DNA of 64,000 nt from Lichenicola sp964249735 (GTDB lineage Bacteria; Pseudomonadota; Alphaproteobacteria; Acetobacterales; Acetobacteraceae): NCBI GenBank assembly GCA_964249735.1, contig CAXUDP010000006.1:1-64000 (forward strand), given 5' to 3'. The stretch's first letter is position 1; each line of letters starts with the position of its first letter. The position numbers and the translations under genes are program-made. The notes beneath the pieces were generated by a model. That model made no database searches. It saw nothing but the letters and a program-made list of their open reading frames with translations, and was not told the DNA's origin. Shown in pieces: positions 19,723-28,059 of the stretch.

Positions 19723-20591
19723 GCCTCCGGCTGAAGTTCAACCTCCTGATGCTGGCGACCTTCGCGGTCGGCCTGCTGCTGGCGGCCTTGTTCGTGCACC
19801 GCATTAGCGTGGCCACCGCCACGCGGGCGCAGCTCGACCAGGCGGCGGTGATGATGGGCGAGGCCGACGCCACCATCGCCTACACCAGCGACGAGGTGGC
19901 GCCGCTGCTGGCCGAGCAGAGCAAGGTGCAGTTCCTGCCGCAGTCGATCCCGTTCTTCGCCGCGTCGCAGAGCTTCCGCCTGCTGACCAGCCGGTTCCCC
20001 GAATACCGGTTCCACCAGCCGGCCACCAACCCGACCAACCCGGCCGACCGTCCGGCGGCATGGGAGGCGGCGATCATCGGGCACTTCCATGACCAGCCCG
20101 GTCTGGCGAGGCTGGTCAGCGAGCGCGACACGCCGGCCGGACGGGTGCTGTCGTACTCCGTGCCGATCCGGGTGGACGATGCCGGCTGCCTGTCCTGCCA
20201 TTCCACGCCGCAGGCGGCGCCGCCCACCATGCTGGATGCATACGGCTCGAAGAACGGCTTCGGCTGGCACCTGCACGACATCGTCGGCGCCAGCATCGTG
20301 TCGGTGCCGGAAGCGGCGGCGCTGCGGCGGGCCGGCCATCTCACCGCGGTCACGCTCGGCTGGCTGACGGTGGCGTTCGCGCTGATGCTGGCCCTGGTCA
20401 ACCTGCTGCTGCACGTCGTGATCATCCGGCCGGTGCGCGAGATCACGGGCATCGCCGACAAGGTGAGCCTGGGCGACTTCGCGGTGCCGGAGTTCGCGGT
20501 GACGGGCCGCGACGAGATCGGCTCGCTCGCCCGCTCGTTCAACCGGATGCGCCGCTCGCTGGAGAACGCGATGAAGATGCTGGACGAGTAG
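19719..20591 (+). CDS. Membrane c-type haem sensor (Tll0287-like) with terminal HAMP domain
   Basis: The 290-residue protein has a membrane segment at about 8-27, a periplasmic region of roughly 180 residues, a second membrane segment at about 208-236, and a HAMP domain to the end (IIRPVREITGIADKVSLGDF). The periplasmic part matches the Tll0287-like (DUF3365) sensor fold and contains CLSCH (157-161), a CxxCH motif for covalent haem c. There is no output domain after HAMP. The ATG overlaps the stop of the pseudo-caspase gene and the kinase gene starts seven bases downstream. It may relay a redox or gas signal to that kinase; this is inference from order and topology. Confidence 0.82.
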   Translation: MSLRLKFNLLMLATFAVGLLLAALFVHRISVATATRAQLDQAAVMMGEADATIAYTSDEVAPLLAEQSKVQFLPQSIPFFAASQSFRLLTSRFPEYRFHQPATNPTNPADRPAAWEAAIIGHFHDQPGLARLVSERDTPAGRVLSYSVPIRVDDAGCLSCHSTPQAAPPTMLDAYGSKNGFGWHLHDIVGASIVSVPEAAALRRAGHLTAVTLGWLTVAFALMLALVNLLLHVVIIRPVREITGIADKVSLGDFAVPEFAVTGRDEIGSLARSFNRMRRSLENAMKMLDE

Positions 20592-20598
20592 CAGCCGG

Positions 20599-22296
20599 AT
20601 GCAGCTTCCGGAGCTGATCGGACGGTTCAGGATCCAGTCGCTGCTGGGACGCGGCGCGATGGGAGTCGTGTATCGCGGCCACGACCCGGAGATCGACCGC
20701 CCGGTGGCGATCAAGCTGGTGCGCGCCGACCTGCTCGAGGGCGAGGAACGCGACAGCTACCTGGAACGGTTCCGCAACGAGGCCAAGATCGCCGGCCGCT
20801 GCATCCACGCCAACATCGTCAGCATCTACGACTTCGCCCTGGTGGACGGAAATCCGTACCTGGTGATGGAGTACGTTGACGGCGTCGGGCTGCACCAGGC
20901 GGTGCCGCGCGGCACGCGGATGGAGATGTCGGAGGCGGTGCACATCGCGCTGCAGGTGCTGGACGCGCTCGACTACGCGCACCGCTTCGGCATCGTGCAT
21001 CGCGACATCAAGCCGGCCAACATCCTGCTGACACGCCAGGCGCGGCTGAAGGTGACCGATTTCGGCATCTCGCGCTTCGCCAGCACCGAGCTCACCACCA
21101 CGCCGCTGATGATCGGCACGCCGAGCTACATGTCGCCCGAGCAGTGCGCCGGCGAGCTGGTGGACCAGCGCAGCGACCTGTTCTCGCTGGGCTGCATCCT
21201 CTACGAGCTGCTCGCCGGCGAGCGGCCGTTCGCCGGCATCAGCTACACCGACACCATCTTCAAGCTGGTCAACCAGCCGCACACCCCGTTGTCCGTGCTG
21301 CGTCCCGACCTGCCCGAGACGCTGGGTGCGGTGATCGACAAGGCGCTGGCGAAGCGGTCGGCGGATCGGTTCGACGACGCCGCCGGCTTCGCCTACGCGC
21401 TCCGCGGCGTCGCGCCGCCGGGGGATGCGATGCCGGCGGCGATCTCCGGCAGCCTCCCGACCGTGTTCCCGGCCGCAAACGCGGCCGCGGCGCCCGCCGC
21501 CGCGCCGGACAACGGCCTCCACCACCCGGGCAATTCTCCGGCCGAGCCCTTGGTCGGGACCGGGAGCGACGACCCGGACGCCGACACGATGCGGCTGCCG
21601 CTGCCGCTGCCGGAGGTGCGCGCCGCGTCGGACCGGCTGGAGCTCGACGACCGGCTGGTCGAGACCATCAGCCGACGGCTGGCGATTCAGGTCGGGTCGG
21701 TGGCGCCGGCACTTCTGCGCCAGGCGCTGCGCGACGCGCAGACGCCGGCGATGCTGTGCGCGCTGTTGTCGAAGGGTATCGACGACCCGGCGCAGCGCGA
21801 CCGGTTCGTGCACGAAACCCAGGCGCTGCTGGCCACCCCGCCCGCCCTGCCTGCGTCGGCGCCGTCCGCCGCGAACGAGCCCGCGCCGGAACCCGGCCCC
21901 GCCCTGCCGGAGCCGGCGCCGGCGGCGTCGGACGGTTTCGACCCGACCGAGCTTTCGCGCACCCCGATCCAGCCGAGCGAGCCGCCGGTGTCCGGCGGCG
22001 AGGCCGTCCCGGCCGCAGCTCCCGCTTCCCCGCCGCCGGTGGCGCCGATCCCGGTCATCCCGCAGACGCCGCCCTCGCCGCCGGTGCTGACCGATGCGGA
22101 GATCGCGCGGACGCAGCAGGCGCTGGCGGCGGTGATCGGGCCGATCGCCCGCAGCGTGGTGCGACGCGCGGTGGTGCGGGCGCGCGACCGGCAGGCGCTG
22201 CAGATCCTGTGCGAGGCGTCGGTGTCGCGCGACGAGGAGCGGGAACGGTTCCGCGCCCTGCTCCGGGCGGCGGAAGCCACGCCGCGCGGGCGCTGA
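20599..22296 (+). CDS. ppkA: T6SS-associated Ser/Thr protein kinase (PpkA/TagE type)
   Basis: Residues 1-265 are a eukaryotic-type kinase with every key motif: GRGAMG (17-22), VAIK (K39), HRDIKPAN (134-141), DFG (154-156) and the GTPSYMSPEQ activation segment. No membrane segment is visible, unlike the Pseudomonas PpkA. Beyond a Pro/Ala linker, two related helical modules appear at about 349-411 and 497-558, both with an LA..(I/V)G...A...(V/L)R.A pattern and a D..(E/Q)R.RF end. Likely targets are the FHA protein partner and TssL, as in Agrobacterium. A PP2C phosphatase closes the cluster (33029-33745). Confidence 0.92.
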   Translation: MQLPELIGRFRIQSLLGRGAMGVVYRGHDPEIDRPVAIKLVRADLLEGEERDSYLERFRNEAKIAGRCIHANIVSIYDFALVDGNPYLVMEYVDGVGLHQAVPRGTRMEMSEAVHIALQVLDALDYAHRFGIVHRDIKPANILLTRQARLKVTDFGISRFASTELTTTPLMIGTPSYMSPEQCAGELVDQRSDLFSLGCILYELLAGERPFAGISYTDTIFKLVNQPHTPLSVLRPDLPETLGAVIDKALAKRSADRFDDAAGFAYALRGVAPPGDAMPAAISGSLPTVFPAANAAAAPAAAPDNGLHHPGNSPAEPLVGTGSDDPDADTMRLPLPLPEVRAASDRLELDDRLVETISRRLAIQVGSVAPALLRQALRDAQTPAMLCALLSKGIDDPAQRDRFVHETQALLATPPALPASAPSAANEPAPEPGPALPEPAPAASDGFDPTELSRTPIQPSEPPVSGGEAVPAAAPASPPPVAPIPVIPQTPPSPPVLTDAEIARTQQALAAVIGPIARSVVRRAVVRARDRQALQILCEASVSRDEERERFRALLRAAEATPRGR

Positions 22297-22385
22297 CCCG
22301 CCGGCCGGCTGGCAAGACGACGCGCCGGATGGCATGGTCGCCACCCGGAACGACCCGGACGTAGGCCGAGGGACCACCAGCAACG

Positions 22386-24287
22386 ATGTCAGGCGGACAG
22401 CTCCAGGCCCTGCTGCTGCTCACCTCGCCGCTCGGCGACGACACCCTGCCGATCAACGACGGCAGCACGCTGCACTGCGTCGGGCTGCACGGCACCGAGA
22501 GCATCAGCCAGCCGTTCGAGATGGTGATGACGGTGGTCTCGACCGAGCGCAGCATCGACCCGAACCAGCTGGTGTATCAGCCGGTCGGCCTGACCATACG
22601 CAAGCAGCCGCACGCCGACCGGTTCGTCAACGGCGTGGTGCGCGGCATGAGCGCGGTCGGCCAGGCGCAGCGCTCGCGCTGGATGTACCGGCTCGACGTG
22701 GTGCCGCGCCTCTGGTTCCTGGGCCAGACCGAAGATTGCCGCATCTTCCAGAACCGGACGGCGCAGGAGATCCTGCAGACCATCTTCGGCGAGCATGCGG
22801 TGCAGCCGGTGGAGTTCCGGATCTACGGCGACAAGCCGGTGCGGGAATACACCACCCAGTACAACGAGACCGACCTCGACTTCGTGCACCGGCTGCTGCA
22901 GGAGACCGGCTGGTTCTACTTCTTCGAGCACACCAAGGGCGCGCACACCCTGGTCGTCACCGACCGCAACCAATCGTTCAAGCCGGTTGCCGATCCGCAG
23001 CACTGGGTGATCCACGAGGGCAACAACGTCGACGTGTTCGACCAGTGGAGCGAGCAGCAGTCGACCGCGCACGGCTCGGTGAAGCTGCAGGACTACGACC
23101 CCACCCGCCCGTCCGCGCCGGTGCTGGGCCAGCAGAACACCACCTTGTCCACGCCGGGGGCGTCCACGCGCGACGTGTTCAACTGGCCGGCGCTCACCAC
23201 GGAGAACGGGATCGCCAGCAACCGCGCCCGGTTCCGCATCGAATCCGCCGAAGCCCTGTCGGGGCTGCGACACGGCCACGGCTACGACCAGGAGTTCTGC
23301 CCGGGATACCGCTTCACCCTGGCCAAGGACCCGTTCACCGAGGCTGAGGGGATCGACTACGCCCTGCAGTCGGTCAGCCATCAGGCCACCGATCACACCT
23401 GGATCGGCGGCGCCGAGCGGCCGTCCTACGAGAACGGCTTCACCTGCTTCCTGCAGAAGACCACCTGGCGCGAGCCCGCGCGCAACACGCGGCCGCCGAT
23501 GACCGGGATCTTCTCCGCGATCGTGATCGGCAACGAGGGCGAGGAGATCCACGCCGACAGCCTGGCGCGGATCAAGGTGCGGCTGCTGTTCGACCGGCGC
23601 AAGGAGACGGTGGCCAGCATGGCGACCTGGGTGCGGGTGATGCAGCCCTGGTCGGGCAACACCTGGGGCTGGCAGCATCTGCCGCGCGTCGGCTCGGAGG
23701 TGGCGGTCGCGTTCATGGACGGCGACCCCGACAGCCCGGTGGTGGTCGGCTCGTTCTACAACCAGTCGCAGCGGCCGGTGTTCGCGATCCCCGACGAGCA
23801 GACCAAGCACGGCTTCCGCAGCCGCTCCACCCTGCACGGCGGCACGCAGGACTATTCGGAATGGTCGTTCGACGACAGGAAGGGGCAGGAACTCGTGTTC
23901 CTGCACGCGCAGAAGGACTACACCACCGAGGTCGAGAACGACCAGAAGCTGACCGTCGACCGCGACCGCACCGTGGTGGTCAAGCGCGACGAGACCGTCA
24001 CGGTGACGCGCAACCATTCCCTCACGAGCGAGACCGCTGCCGTCACCGTCACGGCCGCCACCTCCATCACCCTGCGTGTCGGCACGAGCGTTCTCAGCAT
24101 CACCCCGGCCGGGATCAGCATGACCGGCGTCACGATCAACATGGCGGCCGAGGCCGCGCTGTCGGCCGCCGCCGCGGTGGTCGACATCGACTCCGAAGGC
24201 CTGATCACGCTGAACGCCGCCGGAAGCATCATGCTCGACGCGCCGGCGATCCTGTCCACAACCCCCGTCATCCCCGTGGACGCATGA
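22386..24287 (+). CDS. vgrG: T6SS spike protein VgrG (TssI)
   Basis: The 633-residue protein has the gp27-like N-terminal part (FEMVMTVVSTERSIDPN; YNETDLDFVHRLLQETGWFYFFEH), the gp5 OB-fold (VRVMQPWSGNTWGWQHLPRVGSEVAVAFMDGDPDSPVVVGSFYN) and a C-terminal beta-helix repeat region after residue 490 rich in T, V and D. No catalytic effector extension is seen at the C-terminus, which ends VDA. It is the only vgrG here, no PAAR gene accompanies it, and a DUF6931-like gene follows within a few bases. Confidence 0.96.
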   Translation: MSGGQLQALLLLTSPLGDDTLPINDGSTLHCVGLHGTESISQPFEMVMTVVSTERSIDPNQLVYQPVGLTIRKQPHADRFVNGVVRGMSAVGQAQRSRWMYRLDVVPRLWFLGQTEDCRIFQNRTAQEILQTIFGEHAVQPVEFRIYGDKPVREYTTQYNETDLDFVHRLLQETGWFYFFEHTKGAHTLVVTDRNQSFKPVADPQHWVIHEGNNVDVFDQWSEQQSTAHGSVKLQDYDPTRPSAPVLGQQNTTLSTPGASTRDVFNWPALTTENGIASNRARFRIESAEALSGLRHGHGYDQEFCPGYRFTLAKDPFTEAEGIDYALQSVSHQATDHTWIGGAERPSYENGFTCFLQKTTWREPARNTRPPMTGIFSAIVIGNEGEEIHADSLARIKVRLLFDRRKETVASMATWVRVMQPWSGNTWGWQHLPRVGSEVAVAFMDGDPDSPVVVGSFYNQSQRPVFAIPDEQTKHGFRSRSTLHGGTQDYSEWSFDDRKGQELVFLHAQKDYTTEVENDQKLTVDRDRTVVVKRDETVTVTRNHSLTSETAAVTVTAATSITLRVGTSVLSITPAGISMTGVTINMAAEAALSAAAAVVDIDSEGLITLNAAGSIMLDAPAILSTTPVIPVDA

Positions 24288-24300
24288 TCCGGTGTTCCCG

Positions 24301-24954
24301 ATGAGCCGCGACGCGAGCGTGCCGGTCCCGGTCGACAAGCTCCGGCCGCTGCCGGGCGACTGGATGCAGGCACGGCTCGACCTGGACCCTGCGGACCCGC
24401 TGCTCGCCGGCGCGCCGTCTTCCCTGCTGCTGCTCGACCGGCTCGAGGCTGCGGGACGGATCGATGCCGCCCTGTGCCTGGTCGCCCACGCGCTGCCGCC
24501 GCGCGAGGCGGTGTGGTGGGCTTGCATGTGCGCCCGCCACACCGCTGGGTCCGAAGGGCCGGATCCCCGGCCGGAGCCGGACCAGGTGGCGGGCGACGCC
24601 GCCGAGGCCTGGGTGCGGCAGCCGGACGAGGCGGCGCGCGCCCGCGCCTTCCGCGCCGCCCAGAAGGCGCACTTCCAGTCCGCCGAGGCGCTGGCGGCGC
24701 TGGCGGTGTTCTGGGCGGCGGTGCCGGGCTCGGTTCCGATCCCGCCCGACACGGCGACCGGCCAGCTCGGCGGCAGCGTGGAGCGGGCGGTCCGGCTGTC
24801 CGGGCTGCGCGGTACGATGCCGGAGCGCCCGAACAGGCTCGCGTCCTTCCTGCGCAGCGCGCGTGACATCGCGGGCGGCGGAGCGGGACAGCTCCCGCCC
24901 GCGGCGGCCGCCGGATCGGCCGCGCCTGCGCCGCCCGAACGAAAGGTCGTCTGA
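24301..24954 (+). CDS. DUF6931-like protein following vgrG
   Basis: The 217-residue helical, Ala-rich protein has LVAHALPPREAVWWACMCARH and an ALAALAVFWAAVPGS segment, which resemble DUF6931 family members found beside vgrG/PAAR genes in T6SS clusters. No enzymatic motif is visible. The chosen start is the ATG at 24301; a GTG at 24292 would add three residues. Its stop overlaps the FHA gene start (TGATG), so it belongs to the same transcript. An adaptor or chaperone for the VgrG tip is a guess. Confidence 0.6.
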   Translation: MSRDASVPVPVDKLRPLPGDWMQARLDLDPADPLLAGAPSSLLLLDRLEAAGRIDAALCLVAHALPPREAVWWACMCARHTAGSEGPDPRPEPDQVAGDAAEAWVRQPDEAARARAFRAAQKAHFQSAEALAALAVFWAAVPGSVPIPPDTATGQLGGSVERAVRLSGLRGTMPERPNRLASFLRSARDIAGGGAGQLPPAAAAGSAAPAPPERKVV

Positions 24955-26594
24955 TGCTGACCCTCAGTATCCTGCGCTGTCCGAACGGGGTGCCGTCGGA
25001 AACCCGCCACGTGTCGGGCGGAGAGTTCACCATCGGCCGCGACACCCGCAACGACTGGGTGCTGCCGGACCCGGACCGCTACCTGTCGAAGCGCCACTGC
25101 GTGCTCGGTTTCGGTGCCACCGGCTGGCAGATCAACGACACCAGCACCAACGGCACCTACCTCAACCACGAGATCGAGCCGCTCCGCGGCTCCCCGCGAG
25201 CGCTGCGCGACGGCGACCGGATCCTGATGGGCGCCTACGAGATGGAGGTGTCGCTGCACGCCGAGGAGGAGCGGCTGGCAGAGCCCGGCGCCGCGCAGGG
25301 CCGCATCTCGCCCGCTCCTCATGCCCCCGCTTCCCATGCCTCCGCTTCTCATATCGAAGACCGGCTGGTCGGCGACCCGTTCCCGCAAGCGCCGCAGGAT
25401 CCGCTCGGGCTGTCCGGGGGCGGGATCGGGCTGCCGTCCCGTTTCGATCCGCTGGGATCCGCGGGCGAGGCCGACTCGGACCCGGTGATGCAGGACCGCG
25501 GGCTGATGGACTCCGCCTACCGTCCGCCGCGCCCGGCCGACCTGCTGCCGGACGACTGGGACGTAGAGGACGAGCCGCCGCGGCGTCCGGAGCCGGCGCC
25601 CGGTCCGGAGCCGGCGGGGCTTTTCGGACCGGACTGGATGGTGCCGCCGGAGCCGCCCGCGCTGGCCGTCCCGGCCGAGCCGCCACCGGCCGCGCATCCG
25701 CTGGCGCCGTTCCCGGAACCGCCGGCGCCGGTGCCGCCGCTCGCCGCCCAGGCGATGCCGGTCCAGGCGTTGTCCGCAGGCGTGACGGAGGACGTCCTGG
25801 CGCCTCCGCCGCTGCCGGAGCCGTCCGGCTTTTCCATCGATCCGGAGCCGATGCCGGACCTGGCGATGCGGCACCCGGCCGAGCCGGTCCACGAGCCGGA
25901 GCTGGCGGTCCCGGCTGCGTTTGCCGCCGCGCCGGCGCCGCTGCCTCCGACAGCCGACGGCATCGGACGCCCCGGCGGTGCGGCGGAGGACCCCGCCTTT
26001 GCCGCCTTCCTGCAGGGTGCCGCGGTGCCGCTGCCGCCGGGCGGCGTGTCGCGCGACCGCTCGGTGGCCACCCTGCACGCGCTCGGCGGGGCGTTCCGGG
26101 CGGTGGTGCACGGCTTGCGCCAGATCATGATCGCGCGCGCCTCGATCAAGGGCGAGTTCCGCATCGAGCAGACCACCATACGCGCCACCGGCAACAACCC
26201 GCTCAAGTTCTCCGCAGACGACGACGACGCGCTGGCCGCCCTGCTCAACCTCGGCCGTCGCAGCGACGTCACGCCGCAGGCCGCGATCGCCGACGCGCTG
26301 GGCGACATGCGCCTGCACGAGGTGGCGATGATGGCGGCAATGCAGGACGCGGTGCGCGAGCTGCTGGTCCGCCTGGAGCCCGGGCGGCTGCTGGACGCGG
26401 CGGGGAACAGGCCGGGCGACGTGATCCCGGGCTGGCGCCGCGCCCGCGCCTGGCTCGGCTTCGAGACCCTGCACGCCCAGGTGGTGGACGCGCTGTCCGA
26501 CGATTTCGACAGCGTGTTCGGCAAGGCGTTCGCGCGTGCCTACGAGCGCGCCATGGCGGACGCGCAGCGCGGGCAGGGGGGGCAGGACGATTGA
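24954..26594 (+). CDS. fha: T6SS FHA-domain protein (TagH/Fha)
   Basis: The N-terminal FHA domain (about 18-98) has the phosphothreonine-binding residues in order: GR (28-29), S45 and H48 in YLSKRH, and N66 in TNGTYL. A long Pro/Glu/Ala-rich linker follows (about 105-370). The C-terminal part is the T6SS-specific FHA-associated domain (LHALGGAFRAVVHGLRQIMIARASIKGEFR), rich in helices. FHA proteins bind PpkA-phosphorylated partners to licence assembly. At 546 residues the linker is long for the family. It starts one base inside the DUF6931-like stop codon. Confidence 0.93.
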   Translation: MLTLSILRCPNGVPSETRHVSGGEFTIGRDTRNDWVLPDPDRYLSKRHCVLGFGATGWQINDTSTNGTYLNHEIEPLRGSPRALRDGDRILMGAYEMEVSLHAEEERLAEPGAAQGRISPAPHAPASHASASHIEDRLVGDPFPQAPQDPLGLSGGGIGLPSRFDPLGSAGEADSDPVMQDRGLMDSAYRPPRPADLLPDDWDVEDEPPRRPEPAPGPEPAGLFGPDWMVPPEPPALAVPAEPPPAAHPLAPFPEPPAPVPPLAAQAMPVQALSAGVTEDVLAPPPLPEPSGFSIDPEPMPDLAMRHPAEPVHEPELAVPAAFAAAPAPLPPTADGIGRPGGAAEDPAFAAFLQGAAVPLPPGGVSRDRSVATLHALGGAFRAVVHGLRQIMIARASIKGEFRIEQTTIRATGNNPLKFSADDDDALAALLNLGRRSDVTPQAAIADALGDMRLHEVAMMAAMQDAVRELLVRLEPGRLLDAAGNRPGDVIPGWRRARAWLGFETLHAQVVDALSDDFDSVFGKAFARAYERAMADAQRGQGGQDD

Positions 26595-26598
26595 CGCC

Positions 26599-26612
26599 GC
26601 CCGCGCGCGGGC
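26599..26612 (+). terminator. GC-rich hairpin just after fha
   Basis: GCCCGCG/CGCGGGC forms a perfect 14-bp palindrome five bases after the fha stop. A short T-run (CGCTTT) follows at 26615-26620. It could be a partial terminator or attenuator that reduces read-through into tssK-L-M, although a stable fold without a loop is unlikely to form a full seven-pair stem. Confidence 0.35.
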
Positions 26613-26644
26613 GTCGCTTTCGCCCGCCCGACGCTTTATCGTGA

Positions 26645-26659
26645 TTGAAACGAATTCAA
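26645..26659. promoter_or_regulatory. Operator-like palindrome before tssK
   Basis: TTGAA and TTCAA flank five bases, giving a 15-bp inverted repeat in the only AT-rich stretch between fha and tssK. It lies about 45 bases before the tssK start, so it could be part of a separate promoter for the membrane-complex genes. Confidence 0.35.
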
Positions 26660-26702
26660 CCGGTGCCGCGGTGGCCTCGGTCCGCTTCCTCCCAGGAGAA
26701 CG

Positions 26703-28034
26703 GTGTTGAGCTGGACCAACCGGGTCGCCTGGCAGGAAGGCATGTTCCTGCGCGCACAGCACTTCCAGCAGCAGGATCGCTGGGCCGAAACGCAGCTGCG
26801 CCAGAGCATCGCCCACCTGCGCACCCATCCCTGGGGGGTGAGCGCGCTCAGCGTGTCCCGCGACCTGCTCAACGCCGGCCGCTTCGCGTTGGACGGCGCC
26901 GCGGGCTTGTTCGAGGACGGCACCCCGTTCGCCCTGCCGGGCGAGGCCGACCTGCCGGCGCCGTTCGAGGTGCCGGACACCGCACGCAACGCCCTGCTGT
27001 TCCTGGCCCTGCCGGCGCGCCAGTCCGGGGCGCTGGAGATGGCGACGCCGACGCGCGACGAGGGCCGCTACCGGCCGCGCGCGTTCGAGGCTTACGACAC
27101 CCAGTCCGCCGCGCCCCAGCCGGCCGAGCTGCAGGTGGGCCGGCTACGCCTGCGCTACCTGCTGGAGACCGACGACCGCGAGGGCTACCTGTGCCTGGCC
27201 GTGGCACGCATTACCGAGGTGATGGCCGACCGTCGGGTGGTGCTGGACCCGCGCTGGATCCCGCCGGCGCTGCTGTGCTCCGCGGTGCCGGCGCTGGCCT
27301 CGCTCTGCGTCGAGCTGGCCGGCATGCTGAACCAGCGCGGCGAGGCGGTGGCGGCGCGGCTGACCGCGCCCGGCCACAAGAACAGCGCCGAGGTCGCCGA
27401 CTTCCTGCTGCTGCAGGCGGTGAACGGCTGGCAGGTGACGATGTCGCACTATGCCGATGCCGGGAACCTGCATCCCGAGGAGCTGTACCGGGTGCTGCTG
27501 CAGATGGCCGGCGAGCTCGCCACCTTCACCGACGCCAAGCGCCGCCCGGGCAGCTACCCGGCCTATCGCCACGACGACCTGCAGCGCTCGTTCGCGCCGG
27601 TGGTGGCCGACATACGCCGCTCGCTGTCCGCGGTGCTGGAGCAGACCGCGATCATGATCCCGCTGCAGGAGCGCCGTCACGGCGTGCGCGTCGGCGCCAT
27701 CACCGACCGCGCCCTGCTGGCCCAAGCGAACTTCGTGCTGGCGGTGCAGGCCGAGATGCCCACGGAATCGCTGCGCCGGCTGTTCCCGTCCACCGCCAAG
27801 GTGGGTGCCGTCGAGCACATACGCGAGCTGGTCAACGTCGCCCTGCCCGGGATCGCGCTGCGCACCCTGCCGGTGGCGCCGCGGCAGATGCCCTTCTATG
27901 CGGGCGCGTCCTATTTCGAGCTCGACCGCAACTCGCCGCACTGGCAGCAGATGCAGGCCTCCGGCGGCTTCGCCGTGCACGTGTCCGGCGATTATCCCGG
28001 CCTGACCATCGAGCTCTGGGCGATCCGCGGCTAG
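26703..28034 (+). CDS. tssK: T6SS baseplate-membrane linker TssK
   Basis: The 443-residue product has the VasE/TssK N-terminus (VAWQEGMFLRAQHFQQQDR) and the conserved C-terminal region (EHIRELVNVALPGIALRTLP and FYAGASYFELDRNSPHW). TssK trimers connect the baseplate wedges to TssL/TssM. AGGAG lies six bases before a GTG start at 26703; a TTG one codon further on is an alternative. It lies 108 bases after fha, the largest gap in the second half of the cluster. Confidence 0.95.
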   Translation: MLSWTNRVAWQEGMFLRAQHFQQQDRWAETQLRQSIAHLRTHPWGVSALSVSRDLLNAGRFALDGAAGLFEDGTPFALPGEADLPAPFEVPDTARNALLFLALPARQSGALEMATPTRDEGRYRPRAFEAYDTQSAAPQPAELQVGRLRLRYLLETDDREGYLCLAVARITEVMADRRVVLDPRWIPPALLCSAVPALASLCVELAGMLNQRGEAVAARLTAPGHKNSAEVADFLLLQAVNGWQVTMSHYADAGNLHPEELYRVLLQMAGELATFTDAKRRPGSYPAYRHDDLQRSFAPVVADIRRSLSAVLEQTAIMIPLQERRHGVRVGAITDRALLAQANFVLAVQAEMPTESLRRLFPSTAKVGAVEHIRELVNVALPGIALRTLPVAPRQMPFYAGASYFELDRNSPHWQQMQASGGFAVHVSGDYPGLTIELWAIRG

Positions 28035-28059
28035 GCGCCCCCTCCATGAGCGACTGCCC

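Noticed and set aside
22386..24287. VgrG with a C-terminal effector domain
   Set aside because: The C-terminus is only the beta-helix repeat region and ends without a catalytic domain.
22389..26828. A 1479-residue open frame on the minus strand
   Set aside because: It is the antisense of vgrG, the DUF6931-like gene and fha. In GC-rich DNA such frames are common, and its residues are low-complexity Arg, Gly and His.
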